This document shows positions 9,494 through 21,404 of a stretch of 64,000 nucleotides of DNA, one piece after another (the first letter of the stretch is position 1; each line of letters opens with the position of its first letter). The stretch is from Boesenbergia rotunda. Lineage: Eukaryota > Streptophyta > Magnoliopsida > Zingiberales > Zingiberaceae. The position numbers were made by a program, and so were the translations under genes. The DNA is taken from positions 1 through 64,000 of the forward strand of contig JAGFNQ010007698.1 of the NCBI GenBank assembly GCA_024364735.1, in the 5' to 3' direction. The notes beneath the pieces are model-generated. The model was given only the letters and a program-made list of their open reading frames with translations, did no database searches and was not told the origin of the DNA.

Positions 9494-9661
9494 AACGTAC
9501 TTGAAAAAAATACCGCAGGAGTGGTGTTGCACCACTTTCGAGAACAATAATAATGATAGAAAAATAATGACAAAAATAATATTTTTTACTAAAAAAATCT
9601 GAAAAAACAATGCTCTTATGGTTGTGACACCAATTTAGAGCGCCTCCACTCTAATACCAAT
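9494..9661 (-). mobile_element. Element X: leader and primer site, right half
   Basis: The words gtggtgttgcaccac and actttcgag followed by an AAT-rich run match the leader of Y (about 7590-7620 and 7910-7930), placing this as the leader of a related Copia. On the minus strand TGGTATTAGAG (9659-9649) is a one-base variant of the tRNA-Met primer site. It continues the leader that was interrupted at 2291. Confidence 0.65.
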
Positions 9662-10923
9662 TGTGCTAGCGGGGAGGCAGGGTGAAATCACGAGAATACA
9701 CAGTAGAAATAAAAGAAGTAAACACAAAGCTAACACTGTTTCTTTTTACTTGGTTCATAGCCCGGTGACTGCTAGTCAAAGGTTTGCACTCGTTGAGTGC
9801 CCTCAATCCACTAATAGCTTGAATGTTTACAAAGATGATGAATTGAAAGTAGAATAACAAAAATGATTATACCAACATCTCGGTGTGTAATCTTGGGCGT
9901 TATTGTCAGAGCAACGTTTCAGTGTTGAAGAGTTTTTTGAGCAACACGCAAGTATGAAAGTCATAGGAATTGATGTATTCAAGATGTTGGTTAATGTCTC
10001 TTTTTATAACCCCATCCAGGCTCCTGGACCACTCCCGGGCGCCCCCATCAAGCTGACATGGCGAGACCTCGGTGAAACTTTATCCGCCAAAGTTTATCCT
10101 GGTCCGAATGCCTGGACCACTTCCAGATGCTTGGAGGTCGACATGCGCTATCCAATCATAGCGCACCAACTTAGCCGCACGCGTGGCTAGATTCGAACAA
10201 TTCCGAGCACCTAGACTCACTCCGTGCGCTTGTCCTCAAGTCGCTCGGACCTCCAGGTGCCTAGATCGCTTCTCGGACGCATGAAATCTTTTTTTCCGGC
10301 CAACTTTCAGTTTTGATTTTCTACACCACAGAGTTAAAAAAGGCAAAATGTGAAATATAAATAATTCTGACAGTCTTGGAACTATCTAGTTTTGACTTTG
10401 AATTTCGCTGAAATCCTAAGTTGAATAGATGTCTATTGTTCCCTCAATGGGGAACGTGTCCTCACCTACTCCTCTTAGGAGAGTTTATCTTTTGTCAAAT
10501 ATCCGGTCCTTCAGACCTGTTTAGACTTTTGCTTATCATTCGATCTTTGACTTTTGAGACTTTTCGATAGACGTCTGATCGTCGACCTACCTAGACTTCC
10601 TTATGGTGTCTGCGACCCCCAGGACTTCTGCCCAATGTCCTCGTTCTGCTAAGACTTCTGCCCGGTCCCTTTGACCAAGACTTCATTATCCAATCCACAC
10701 CATTAGGACTTCTTTGCCTAATCACCCGACTAGGACTTCTTTGCCTAATCACCCGACTAGGACTTCTTGCCTAATCACCCGACCTAGACTTCTTTGCTTA
10801 ATCACTTGACCAAGACTTCTTGTTTAACATCAACTATAACTTTTCTGCATACTAATTCAACTCGTTATATATCACAATAACTTTTGCCAATATCAAATCC
10901 TTTATCCCTTATTGACGGATGCA
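9662..10923 (-). repeat. LTR of element X (old Copia, about 1262 bp)
   Basis: The block begins at the TG next to the primer site (9662) and probably ends at the CA at 10923. The far end shares the words gccaatatcaaa and atcctt with the Y LTR start, and the middle shares the gtgtcctcacctactcctc block (near 10457) with Y and C. A degenerate hairpin array lies at 10680-10830. The right boundary is approximate because the terminus has diverged. The open frame at 9903-10190 has no family signal. Confidence 0.55.
10680..10830 (-). repeat. Degenerate hairpin array in the X LTR
   Basis: Four to five copies of a unit of about 27 bp, containing aggacttctttgcctaatc and acccgact, lie in tandem. On the minus strand each unit gives AAGTCCTA followed by TAGGCA, so a short CCTA/TAGG stem remains. 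Position in the LTR matches the better-preserved arrays of Y and C. Confidence 0.55.
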
Positions 10924-11553
10924 TGTTCTCGGAGGAAAAAATTTCTCTCACCCCGTAATTATTCGACGGCCGACTATAAATTGACCTTATAATTTATTTC
11001 TCTTTATAAAATTTAAAAACGGATTTTATATATATATATATATATATATGAGATAAAATGGACTATAATATTAATGAAACAATAATCCCACACATTTAAA
11101 TCAACATTATTAATTTATATTTAATCATAATTTAAAAATATTTAAATATTATTAATCCCTCTGCTCTTAAACTAAAATTATAATATTATTTAAGTTTTAT
11201 ATTTTAATTTTATTTAGTCGATAAAAAATGATTCACTAGTTTTAGTGTCTGACTAATTTATTTCGGGAGAGATAAATTCGTAAGATTACTAATCTAAATG
11301 TTACGATATAATACGTGAAGAGTACATGGATTTTATTTAGTCTCAGGAAACCAAAGGCAGGTCGTCCGGATGAAGAAAAGATTATATCCGACTGCATTTT
11401 CTTAGTCGGGCACTTATCGATGTGATCTTCTCCAACAAACCACGACTAAAATATTTTAAAATCTTACCCAAAAAAAAAAAAACAATCCAATTTTGTTCTT
11501 TCGTTTTTTTTTTCTCTCTAGCTTTCTAGCTTTCTTGAATATCTACGCATGCC
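10924..11553. other. AT-rich intergenic region, 3' side of the phosphatase gene
   Basis: No gene seen. It holds a (TA)n microsatellite at 11026-11049 and long T runs near 11470 and 11505. On the minus strand an AATAAA at 11337-11332 lies about 217 bases past the stop codon of the gene and is a candidate polyadenylation signal. Confidence 0.6.
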
Positions 11554-12635
11554 TTAGTTGGGAACGCGAAGAGCCTTCGGCAAGGCCGCCGGCGAAGCCA
11601 ATGGCGGCAGACTCTGCAACTTGCAATCCGCCGAAAACAAGTGACCAGCGTTGCGGCGCTCGGCCGACGACATCATTAGCCCATCGACGATCCGGAGCAA
11701 CACCCTCTCCTGCTCCTCCGCATCGCTCCACTCGTGGATCTCTGCTCTGAGAGCGTGAGGGTTCTCGGCGAAGAGCTCCCACAGCGGGAAGTTCTTCCTC
11801 GGCATCACAAAATCCTGCGGGCCGAGCCGGAGCGAAGGACAGTAATCCCCCTTCCCGTCTCCCAGGTAGACGATGCGCTTCTTCCCCTCCGCAAGAGCCG
11901 CCGACGCTTGAATTCTCTCCACTATTTTGCTCTGTATTGTATATATAATTTTAACAGGGTTCCAACTCAGATCCTGCAGCCTACAAATCAACAATGGCGG
12001 AAAGCTCACCTTGCACATGTTGGGAGGGCAGAGATTGCAACCATGGGAAGAGCTATTGAAGTCGTGATAAGGCAAGATTCTCAGCCTCCCTTCCTCGTCC
12101 ACGTACCCAGGGTTCGTGTTGATCTCCGAGAAGTAGCCCATTAGACCGTGGTGCTTCAGAATGGTCTCGATGAAGAATCTATTGGCATCGCTCACTATCC
12201 TCAAATCGCACCTGAAAATCGAACCAGGAACGATTCAGACGACCTCAAAGGGAAGAAAACACAAAACGAACAAATTAAAGATGAATTAACATACCCGATA
12301 GAGTAAACTGATCTGATAGCAGCGATGGTCTCGGCCGGCAGAGGAGCATTCTTTAATCTCTCTGCGATTTCTTCGATCGTTCTTCCTTGTGCATGGAACT
12401 CCCTCATGATCGTATTCTGAAATATATAGATCAGAAGAAATCAGCATTGCAATCGCTACCTTTCGTTTCGCACTGTGTCAGAAAAAACCATGCCAACCAT
12501 AGCAGTGTTCCATGGCAAGGTCTCGAGAAGCTGGTCGAAGCGCTGCGTGCCGCCGAGCTCGTCGATGACCCAGTTATCGCTGTCGCAGTCGATGATGGTC
12601 TTGTCGAAGTCGAACACCACGACGGCGCCGGCCAT
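11554..12635 (-). CDS. Phosphate-starvation HAD phosphatase (PECP1/PS2 family, often named inorganic pyrophosphatase 1/2-like), four exons
   Basis: Exons on the minus strand are 12635-12498, 12416-12295, 12211-12010 and 11931-11554, giving 279 residues. All three introns are GT-AG and short (81, 83 and 78 bp). HAD motif I is DFDKT at residues 9-13. Motif II is in IVSDAN around Ser94, and motif IV is GDGKGD at 178-183; a cysteine-rich patch (CNLCPPNMC) sits before the third intron. These fit the plant family that hydrolyses phosphoethanolamine, phosphocholine or pyrophosphate and recycles phosphate from lipids during phosphate starvation (family knowledge; substrate is not readable from sequence). 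The ATG lies in a good context (CCATGGCC). The third intron is a multiple of three without stops, so its retention would add 26 residues. A P1BS motif upstream fits phosphate control. It is the only host gene seen. Confidence 0.9.
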
Positions 12636-12690
12636 GGAAGAGATAATGTAGTTGGATTAGGATTGCAGAAGGGCTGGGTTGGTTAGCGGA

Positions 12691-12698
12691 ATTTATAG
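12691..12698 (-). promoter_or_regulatory. TATA box of the phosphatase gene
   Basis: The minus strand reads CTATAAAT at 12698-12691, 56-63 bases upstream of the ATG at 12635. This would leave a 5' leader of roughly 30 bases. Confidence 0.55.
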
Positions 12699-12830
12699 GG
12701 AGGCAGGGAAGAAGTAGATGCCGAGGGAATATTACAAGGTGCTGCGATCGGAAGGTGGTCTTAGATTTCGTAGCCACGAGTTTTCTGGCAGCGGATCGCG
12801 GCGTGCCGAATTTGGGGGAATAAGCTCTTG

Positions 12831-12838
12831 GAATATTC
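12831..12838. promoter_or_regulatory. P1BS (PHR1-binding) motif GAATATTC
   Basis: GAATATTC fits the consensus GNATATNC, the palindromic site bound by PHR1-type factors in promoters of phosphate-starvation genes. It lies 196 bases upstream of the ATG. An imperfect copy (GAATATTA) is at 12727-12734. Confidence 0.6.
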
Positions 12839-12944
12839 CCTTTTGGAGTCCGAACACGAATAGAGCCGCATCCGCAGCCGCCAATTGGGACGCGTGGCAA
12901 CTTTTTCATAAGATAGTTTTATTGGAAGGGTTGCATTTCGAATA

Positions 12945-14130
12945 AAAGCAGCACAGACCTAGGAGTTATGATAGCCAACGTAAAATTATAATATAAAATT
13001 TAATGTTAAATTATCGATTGTATATCGATGATGATCATCGACTGTTGTCCCGAATAAAATTATAATCTGAGAGATATAATAAATTTATCGATGATCATTG
13101 TAATTGAGATGTCATATCATTCACGTTAAATTTCACGTTAAAAAATTAACGTTGTTTATTTTTAAAATAATACAAATATAAAAACACAGCACACATAAAA
13201 TTCGTTAGTGTGTAACAAAAATATTTTGAGCAATTATCGGTGTCTGGTAAAATATATAAAAATATAAAAAGATACGCATATAACAAAATAAATTAATTTA
13301 TATGGTCTAGAAAGGGAGTAAATTATCATAAATTCTTTAATATCAAATTCAATTTCCTCCTAATTCCCTTATAAAACAATTTATTCTCAGTCAACCAATT
13401 TTTTTTAACTATCTAATGTATATAAAGTTACCTAATTATTCTATTTTTTTATAGATAGAAAAATTTAAAATCATGTATAATTTATCTAAATTCAACACAT
13501 TTAAAATAAAATTTAACATATTTATTATCAAATTAAACATGTTCCTTTTTCATTTCTCGCCGGAGAACAAAAGTCCTAATTATTTTTTATAGGTATAAAT
13601 AAAAATCTAAAAAATATATAATTCCTCTTAAATTCAATATCATTTAATTCTAATCGAGTGTATTATCTATCTAATTAAAATTAAATATGATATTTTTTTT
13701 TTGACCAATCGAATCGAAGTTTATATCAATTAATTAGTTTAGCTTAATGATTCGATGATTCTAATTAAATAGTATTGAATTTAAGATAAATTATATTTTA
13801 TTTTAAATTTTTTATATCTAAAAACTTAAAAAAATTAATTAGATAAATCGGAGTGTACTGAAGAGTTGAAGCAAAAAAAATTCGTATACAGAGCAAGAAT
13901 AAATTTTTTCTGATACGAGCAAGTTGAATTTGATATTAAAGATTTTAGAGCAATTTATCGCTAGAAATTTCAATTCCATGACTTATAGTCCGTAGATCAC
14001 TCATTTCTCCTCAGAATGTTTTTATATTTTATCCTACTCGCATATATACTTTACAAAGTTAGAGAAACCTCTACTTACAACCTTAACACATATAATAATA
14101 AAAAAAACCTTAACACATACAATAAGTGAT
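12945..14130. other. AT-rich intergenic region, 5' side of the phosphatase gene
   Basis: I see no gene, RNA gene or LTR terminus here. Several short inverted words occur around 13125-13155 (cacgttaaa and ttaacgt), but no complete transposon ends with target duplication were found. It probably holds the distal promoter plus decayed repeats. Confidence 0.5.
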
Positions 14131-14135
14131 TAGGG

Positions 14136-14891
14136 TTGAGCACCTCATAATTGATACGTGGACTAAAAAAATTATAAGGTAAGATTTATTAAGTCTGGAC
14201 GACTCTCTTTCCCTAATGCCCAAAACCCTCTTAGGAAGGTGGATTCCCGAAACCAACTCGGGTAGACATAGTCTTGAAGATCGCTTCAGATAGACACACG
14301 CCTGAGATCATCTCAAAAAAGCAGGTCCTCGAGATCACCTCGGGAAGGCGAAAGTCCGGGATTCCCCGGGCCAAAGGACCACGAGATCACCTCATGGTAG
14401 CGGAGCCCAAGGAGTACTCGACCTCAAGTAATGATCCTCTTTCCTCGGATCGGTAGATAATCATCATCAATTATTACGGGATAGTTACGACCCGCGAAAC
14501 GCGGCCATGAAAGCCGTAATCATCGCAATGGTCTAGATTTGATGACTGCGGAGACCGTTACAAAGATTATCCAGTAACCGACGATTGAGAGGACGTGGAG
14601 AAGAACGTGGAGACACGTGTGACTGCCGTCTCAGGTATAAAAAATATTCCAACCTCTCAGGTAAGGGGGTTACGCACATTTTAACTTGAACATTTGTCCT
14701 TATTTCCTTCCGTCTCCCTACCAAACTCAGACACTGACTTGAGCGTCGGAGTAGGCTCCGCCGGACAACCTCCGGCGTGTTCCCCTAACGCTCGTGTTAA
14801 TCTTGCAGGGTGGGAGCTCTTCCTCTCTCGTCAACATCCTCGTGGGCTGAACCCTGGTGACTGACCGTCGACGTCGATTCCTTCCGAAACA
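14136..14891 (+). repeat. LTR of element F (Tat-like Gypsy); start approximate
   Basis: The LTR end is set by the primer site that follows at 14894. A TATAAAA at 14636 sits in a CTCAGG context typical of an LTR promoter, with the CT-rich presumed R/U5 after it. The start at 14136 (TGAGCACC) is only a guess, since the second LTR of F is not in the window to compare with. Confidence 0.5.
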
Positions 14892-14893
14892 AG

Positions 14894-14912
14894 TTTAGCG
14901 CCGTATGTGGGA
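14894..14912 (+). other. Primer-binding site of element F
   Basis: TTAGCGCCGTATGTGGGAA is a two-base variant of the TTTGGCGCC-TCTGTGGG type site common in plant Gypsy elements of the Tat group. It follows the CA terminus by about two bases. Confidence 0.6.
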
Positions 14913-14955
14913 ATAGTATATTAAAGCACCAGAAGGAGCACTAATAGTAGAGCCG

Positions 14956-15328
14956 GTGGGACAATCCATCGTCCTGACGAAAGAGGAGTTAGATCGCTTG
15001 GTGGCCAACGCCGTCAAAGGGGTGCTCGACCAGCATCAAATCGAGCAGGCCGCCTCACAGCGAGTCGCTTCTATGCAAGAGGAGATCTCCAGAATCTCCA
15101 CTTCGCACCCCCAACTGCGGAGATCTATCTCACCACCAGGAAGACACGCCGAAGCAGTCCCGGTCCACCGGCAGGATTCTGTAAGAGATGTGGAGATGGC
15201 CAACTCAGTAGCCTCCAGCGTACTGAGACAGGAGGATAGACCGGGGAGGAGGGAAGAATCTAAGGCCTCCTCAAAGGCGCCCTCCACCGATTTCTCATTG
15301 GAGATCGTAGAAGATCCCATGCCGAAGT
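14956..15328 (+). pseudogene. Element F gag, N-terminal part (split by element G)
   Basis: The frame is open from 14956 with the short heptad-like helix LTKEELDRLVANAVKGVLD, typical of the start of Tat-type gag polyproteins, followed by a hydrophilic region. At 15329 the LTR of element G begins, with the last five gag bases (GAAGT) repeated at 35615 where gag resumes. A TAG codon occurs right at the rejoined position, so gag was probably already mutated or has decayed since. Confidence 0.7.
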
Positions 15329-18318
15329 TGTCACGCCTCGAGACCATTGGAGCCGCTGATCCAATATAAAATCGGACAGCATCTCCCCTGTCCGGCGGAC
15401 AATTTACACAAACATACAACACATGCAGTTTATAATTAGACCTCAGGCCTCAAAACAGGTATATAATATATGAAAAAATTGATAACAACGCAATATGAAA
15501 CTCCATAAAACTCACCTGAGCTGCCCCCAGGGCAGACGCGCAGTAAAACAACCAACACGTAGTCCAACAAAGGACTCAAAAATACAATACCACAAGAATA
15601 AATCCAATACAAGCCCTCGGTAACATAACGAATACAAAACATCTACTATTCTATTAAAGAAAACAAAATCAGCGGAAGCTCCCATCCAAATGGAGTCGTG
15701 GGGACCCGGGACTGGCAACTGGACTCCTCCGGCGAGCTATCAACCTGAAAACAAAAATATTACGACGGGTGGTGAGTCCAAGTGGACTCGCGGGTATATA
15801 GAAAGATATGCATGGCTGAAAAGTAGCTAAAGCTGCTATATGGAAACAACAGGATACAGTCTCCATAATAATATCAGAAGCATGCATAACTGAAATAATA
15901 AAGAACTGTACATACCAGAAATCAGTCTATCATGATCATAACAGGACTCGTACCATACGAGCGAGTGCAGGGTCAACAATACTATACCAAAAGTACCTCC
16001 TGTATGTGCATGTTAAACAAGTGCAGCAAGTAAATGCAGCAAACACAATCAATGCACAAATGCATCATATGCACATGATGCAATGTCATGGTCACCCCCT
16101 AACTCCAGTCAACCCACCGAGACAGGCGATACTGTGTCGGCCGAGTGGGTAGAGCCATGACACTGTCAGCACTCTACCATCACTGCTCCTGAGTGACCGA
16201 GTGGACAGGATGCTGGTGGAACTATCGCTCCGCCCCATGTATATATGGGGGAGATATCTCTCTCATCCTCTCTGGTCTATGGGTAGAGAAGGGATCCCTG
16301 CCTGCTACCACGCTCCGAAACCACTACCCATGAGCGGACGAGCGGACCAGTACAGAGAAAATGCACACACCCAGCGGTATCCACTAAACCATGAGTAGCT
16401 GTGTGTGCATATCATGTGCCGGAAGACGATTAGGCTCAACCACAAGGGAGTCGCTGATCGCCGGCATGCAACAGTGCAAGTATGGTGCATGACTCAAACA
16501 CATGCAACCCCTACCAGGTCATCGACACATAACTCCACCTATCATGCACAGGTCATATGTATGCATCATAAACCAATCAATCCTATATCCAGATACTCGT
16601 GCAAGTATGAATAAAATCAACCAATGCAAATATCGAGGACATACCACAATAACCCAAATCTGTCCACATCTAGACACACGTGCAAGTATGACCAGAATCA
16701 ACCAATGCAACATACAATGGTAGGCTAATCTCTATCCACATACTCATACTCATACCAATGCTATACAGAGTCAGATAACAAATAAATGAGACTGTATAGA
16801 AGTAAATGTAGATCATCTCCAAGGTCAAGCATAAGTATCAAGCAGGATAACAAAACGGTAGCAGATAAAGGTCAATATCAGCCTACTGCATAAATAACTA
16901 GCCATGCATAAAGATAAAGTGGATCTACAGATACAAGCAAAAAGTACCCGCCTCCAAGAGTGAAGTCCGTATCACGATGAAAGAACCTCCCGTCTGATAC
17001 TCCGCAACCCAAAAGTCCAAATCAATGCCCTGTATCAAAGGGCATATTTAATAGCTATTACAAAATAGAATAGCTACTAGCCAGAAAATCCCTAAACCAT
17101 ATCAGGGTTAACCTAATTGTCGTAATCATTTAATTAATCCTAATTAAATTATAAGTTCCTGGTTACATAAATCCAACACGTTTGTCAACTTCTCCTAACT
17201 CATCACATAACTGTGTCAACCCATCAAGATTAAGTTTCAGCTTTAGGTGAGAATCACAAACCAAGTGGACACCTCACATGCCTACACTCATACACCTAAC
17301 TCTCGTTGATTAGAGAGGGAAAACTAAACACCCACATCACAATTCCAAAACACATCTTAGGGTCTCATCCAACTCATAAACAACACACATCCGAATTAAA
17401 CCCCACACAGCCAAGGCTCACGCAACCCAGGGCACACTCACTGATCTAATACAAAACAGGACAACTTCATCCATAAAAAATTGTGAGTTACACAAGCTGT
17501 GATCGATTGCCAAACAAAATCAAACTTCAATTTGGACATCACGACAACTTAAATGAAAAGTTTCAAAGATTAAATAATCAACTCATAAGATCACATCCCC
17601 AAATCACAAATCAAAACCAAAAACCCATGATCCATTTCAACACAGCCAGACACCGAAGAAGGAATACCACTGAGATCCCTAATCGCAATGCTGAGCAACT
17701 AAGGGGTGAAGCAAACCAGCCCTAGGTCAAGCACATCGATGGCGATACCAATAAGTAATAGAGACGAGCCAAGGAATTGATGGCTTACCTTTAGCGTGGC
17801 CAGAGCACACGACCAAAAGGACTAGTTCCGACGAGGTTGCGGGGGCTCCATCGATCAAGGAAGGACGGCTTGCGCCGAGCAATTCCGAGAAAAGTGCGTT
17901 GCTCCCTCGTGCCCGCGCGACCTAGAGGTGAAAGAATATAGGGCATCGACCAAATCCGAGAAGAAGGAAGAGAAGGGGAGGGAGATAGCTGCATCAGAGC
18001 TCCATCGCGCACGGTCGACGTTGTCAGCGTCGGCTACAGACGGAGAAGCAAAAGTCGGGCGTAGGTGATTAGGCCGAATGGAGAAGGAATTAGGGTTGCG
18101 ACTTATGTAAAGGCATTTTTGCACTTAAGTCCAACATGTTCAGCCTAATCACAAGGATGCCCCTCAATTTTAAACTTAATTATGTCTTTGCCCTTGTAAT
18201 TGTTTAGTTTATTACATTTTGGTCCCTAAGTTTGTCTCCAAGGTCTCTAGCACCCTGGAATCTACCTGGTAACTCTCCGAAAATTTCCGAAACCTTCTCA
18301 AAAATGTCGGATTTAACA
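15329..18318 (-). repeat. 3' LTR of element G (2990 bp)
   Basis: It aligns with 23130-25433 plus 34941-35614. Relative to the 5' LTR it lacks about 240 bp between ccatttcaacacagcc (17648) and agacaccgaag, at a short CC microhomology; that missing segment is the one carrying the H insertion in the other copy. On the minus strand a purine tract AGTGGGGGAGGA at 18332-18321 precedes its start. Confidence 0.9.
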
Positions 18319-18427
18319 TCCTCCCCCACTAATAAAAATTTGGTCCCCAAATTTCGTTATTCACTATAGTAAACACCATCAAGAAGTATGCTGATATAAT
18401 ACTGAACAGTAACTACTCGTACATACC

Positions 18428-18634
18428 TCAAGTGAACAGGTGGGGGTAGCGAGCTCGGATGACATCCTCAAGCTCCCAGATAGCCTCCTCATCTGCGTGA
18501 TGCTGCCATCCGACTTTAACCAGCCGGATTGTCTTGTTCCGCAACTGACGCTCTCGGTGACCCAAAATCCGTACAGGAATCTCCTCGTAGGGACGCGTCA
18601 GGCTAAAGTGGAACTGAGACATCCGACAGCACAT
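18428..18634 (-). pseudogene. Element G chromodomain segment
   Basis: The frame holds the chromovirus C-terminal signature: PVRILGHRERQLRNKTIRLVKV-W and then W-LED-IRARYPHLF. It ends with a stop at 18428. It is one frame away from the integrase, so a single indel near 18640 separates them. In chromoviruses this domain guides integration to particular chromatin; here it places G in the Tekay/Del-like group. Confidence 0.8.
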
Positions 18635-19922
18635 GGGAAGGGTCTGGTACGTATCTCCTCAGCATGGATACGTGAAATACATCATGTACGTCGGTAATAG
18701 ATGGTGGAAGAGCCAAACGATAAGCCACTGCTCCAACTCTCTCCAGAATCTGGAATGGACCGATGTAACGCGGAGTAAGCTTACCTCGAAGACCGAACCG
18801 TTTCACCCCTTTCGTGGGTGAAACTCGCAGAAACACATGATCACCTATGGAGAACTCCAGAGGTCTCCGTCTCCGGTCGGCATTGCTCTTCTGACGATCC
18901 TGCGCCTCAGATATCCTGCGTCTGATAGTACGGACTAACTCTGCCTCGTGCTGAGCTCTCTGAGGTCCTAACAGTTGGGATTCCCCAACCTCCTCCCAGA
19001 GGATGGGTGTCCGACAAGGCCTACGATACAACGCCTCATACGGGGCCATCTGGATAGCAGCATAATAGCTGTTGTTGTAGGCGAACTCGACAAGATGCAG
19101 ATGATCCTCCCAACTGCCTCCGAAATCCATAACACAGGCTCGTAGTAAGTTCTCCAAGGTCTGGATGGTACGCTCTGACTGACCATCAGTTTGCGGATGG
19201 AAGGCGGTAGTAAATCTGAGCTCGGTACCCATGGCCTTCTGCAGACTCTGCCAGAAGCGTGAAGTGAATCGCGGATCTCGGTCGGAGATAATACTCAACG
19301 GTATGTCGTGCAATCTGATGATCTCTCTGCAATACAGCTCTGCTAATCTATCCAATGAATCGGTCCTCCGAATAGCTAGAAAGTGCGCGGATTTGGTCAA
19401 TCGATCAACGATCACCCAAATCGCGTCAAGGCCTCGTCTGGTCCTAGGCAATCCCACCACGAAATCCATAGTAATGTGTTCCCACTTCCACTCGGGAATG
19501 GGAATACTCTGAAGTAGCCCAGCAGGTCTCTGGTGCTCTGCCTTAACCTGCTGGCATACCAGGCATCGGGCTACGAAGTCAGCAATATCTCGCTTCATTC
19601 CGTTCCACCAGTAGGAACGTCTCAGATCCCGATACATGCGAGTGGCCCCCGGATGGATAGCAAATCGGGAGCGATGTGCCTCCTGTAATAGCTCCTCCAT
19701 AACAGGGTGTGCCTCGGGTACGCAAAGTCTCCCGCGAAAATACAAGACATCCGCATCGTCTCGTGTAAAATCAGACTGCTGCTCTGTGGCTGCTCGGCTG
19801 CCGAGGAACTGCAGATGCTGATCGCTCACCTGAGCCTCTCTGATCCTCGTCCGGATGGAAGACTGAGCAACAATGGTCGCCAGAATACCCCTCTCAGTCT
19901 GACCCTGCTCCTCTAGACCCAA
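18603..19922 (-). pseudogene. Element G integrase
   Basis: The segment has the zinc-binding region (EAHRSRFAIHPG followed by CLVCQQVK), then the catalytic core with aspartates in ITMDFVVGLP and IISDRDPRFTS and the glutamate in DGQSERTIQ. A GPF/Y-type C-terminal module (PRYIGPFQILERVG) follows. The order and spacing fit Ty3/Gypsy integrases. It is in the same phase as RT upstream but separated from it by a stop and compensating indels around 19930-20090. Confidence 0.9.
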
Positions 19923-20051
19923 CTCTGAGAAACTCTGGACGATCTCGGTAACCAGAACTCGGTGGTAGGCCAGTACCCTCTGGACTTCCTACTCAAGGCG
20001 TCAGCAACGACATTAGCTTTCCCAGGGTGGTAGCTAATGGTACAATCGTAG

Positions 20052-21404
20052 TCATTCAGGAACTCCATCCACCTCCTCTATCGAAGGTTGAACTCCTTCT
20101 GCGTGAATTAGGTACTTGAGGCTCTTATGATCTGTGCATATCTCAAAAGTGATCCCATACAAGTGGTGCCTCCAAATCTTCAAAGCAAAAATAATCGCTG
20201 CCAACTCTAAATCATGAACTGGGTAGTTCTTCTCATGCTCGTTCAGCTGTCGAGAAGCATAAGACACTACCCGCTCGTGCTGCATCAGAACAGCGCCCAA
20301 TCCCTGATAGGACGCATCCGTATAAAACACAAATCCGTCCTCTCCTGATGGAAGAACGAGGACGGGTGCCGACACTAATCTCTGCTTCAGCTCCTGGAAA
20401 CTAGCCTCACAAGCCTCTGACCATGTGAACTTCACGCCTTTCCTGGTAAGGCGTGTCAACGGCATAGCTATGCTAGAAAAGCCCTCAACAAATCGTCGGT
20501 AGTAGCCGGCTAATCCCAAGAAACTGCGAACCTCCTGAACTGACTTCGGCTGCTCCCAACTGGTGACAGCCTCGATCTTCTGGGGGTCTACTGAAATACC
20601 ACGGCTGGAAACCACGTGCCCCAGAAAACCGACTGAGGATAGCCAGAATGCGCATTTGCTGAACTTCGCAAATAAGTGCTCCCGTCGGAGAGTCTCCAAA
20701 ACTATGCGAAGATGCTGCGCATGCTCCTCCTCAGAACGCGAATAGATCAAGATGTCATCAATGAAGACAATCACAAACTGATCTAGATACTCCAGGAATA
20801 TGCGGTTCATCAAATCCATGAATACCGCTGGAGCGTTGGTAAGCCCAAATGGCATTACCAAGAACTCATAGTGCCCATATCTAGTGCGGAAAGCTGTCTT
20901 CTGAACATCTGAGTCTCTAACTCTCAGCTGATGATATCCGGACCGCAGATCAATCTTAGAATACACTGAGGTGTCTCTGAGCTGATCAAACAAATCCTCT
21001 ATCCGTGGCAACGGGTACTTGTTCTTGATGGTTACTGCATTCAACTGTCGGTAGTCAATGCATAACCTCAAAGAACCGTCCTTCTTCTTGACAAACAGAA
21101 CCGGTGAACCCCAAGGAGATACGCTCGGTCTGATGAACCCTCGGTCTAATAACTCCTGGAGTTGGACCTTCAGCTCGTCCAACTCTTTCGGTGCCATGCG
21201 ATAAGGAGCCTTAGATGCCGGCGCAGTCCCCGGAATCAGCTCTATAGTGAACTCTATCTGTCTCCTGGGAGGAAGACCCGGTAGCTCCTCTGGAAAGACA
21301 TCTGGGAACTCCCGAACAACTGGAATATCCGGAAGAGAGGAACTACTGCTGTCATCCACGCTAATCATCGATAACAGATAACCCTGACAGCCCAGTGATA
21401 ACAA
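20052..21404 (-). pseudogene. Element G reverse transcriptase and RNase H
   Basis: RT starts with the conserved EFPDVFPEELPGLPP and KDGSLRLCIDYRQLN segments. The catalytic motif is FIDDILIYS near 20765-20740. RNase H follows with FYTDAS and the DLELAAI segment, and the frame breaks at CTDHKSLKYLI by an indel near 20090. This polyprotein copies the element RNA into DNA. Apart from the end, about 450 codons are open. Confidence 0.92.

Noticed and set aside
11734..12144. 136-codon plus-strand frame opposite the phosphatase exons
   Set aside because: It is a shadow of the minus-strand gene, which has HAD motifs and consistent splice sites.
12945..14130. A second host gene or small RNA gene upstream of the phosphatase
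   Set aside because: No frame above chance, no splice-consistent exons and no recognisable RNA structure.
14274..14456. Short plus-strand frame with RHTPEIISKK residues in the F LTR
   Set aside because: It lies upstream of the TATA box of the LTR and has no family signal.
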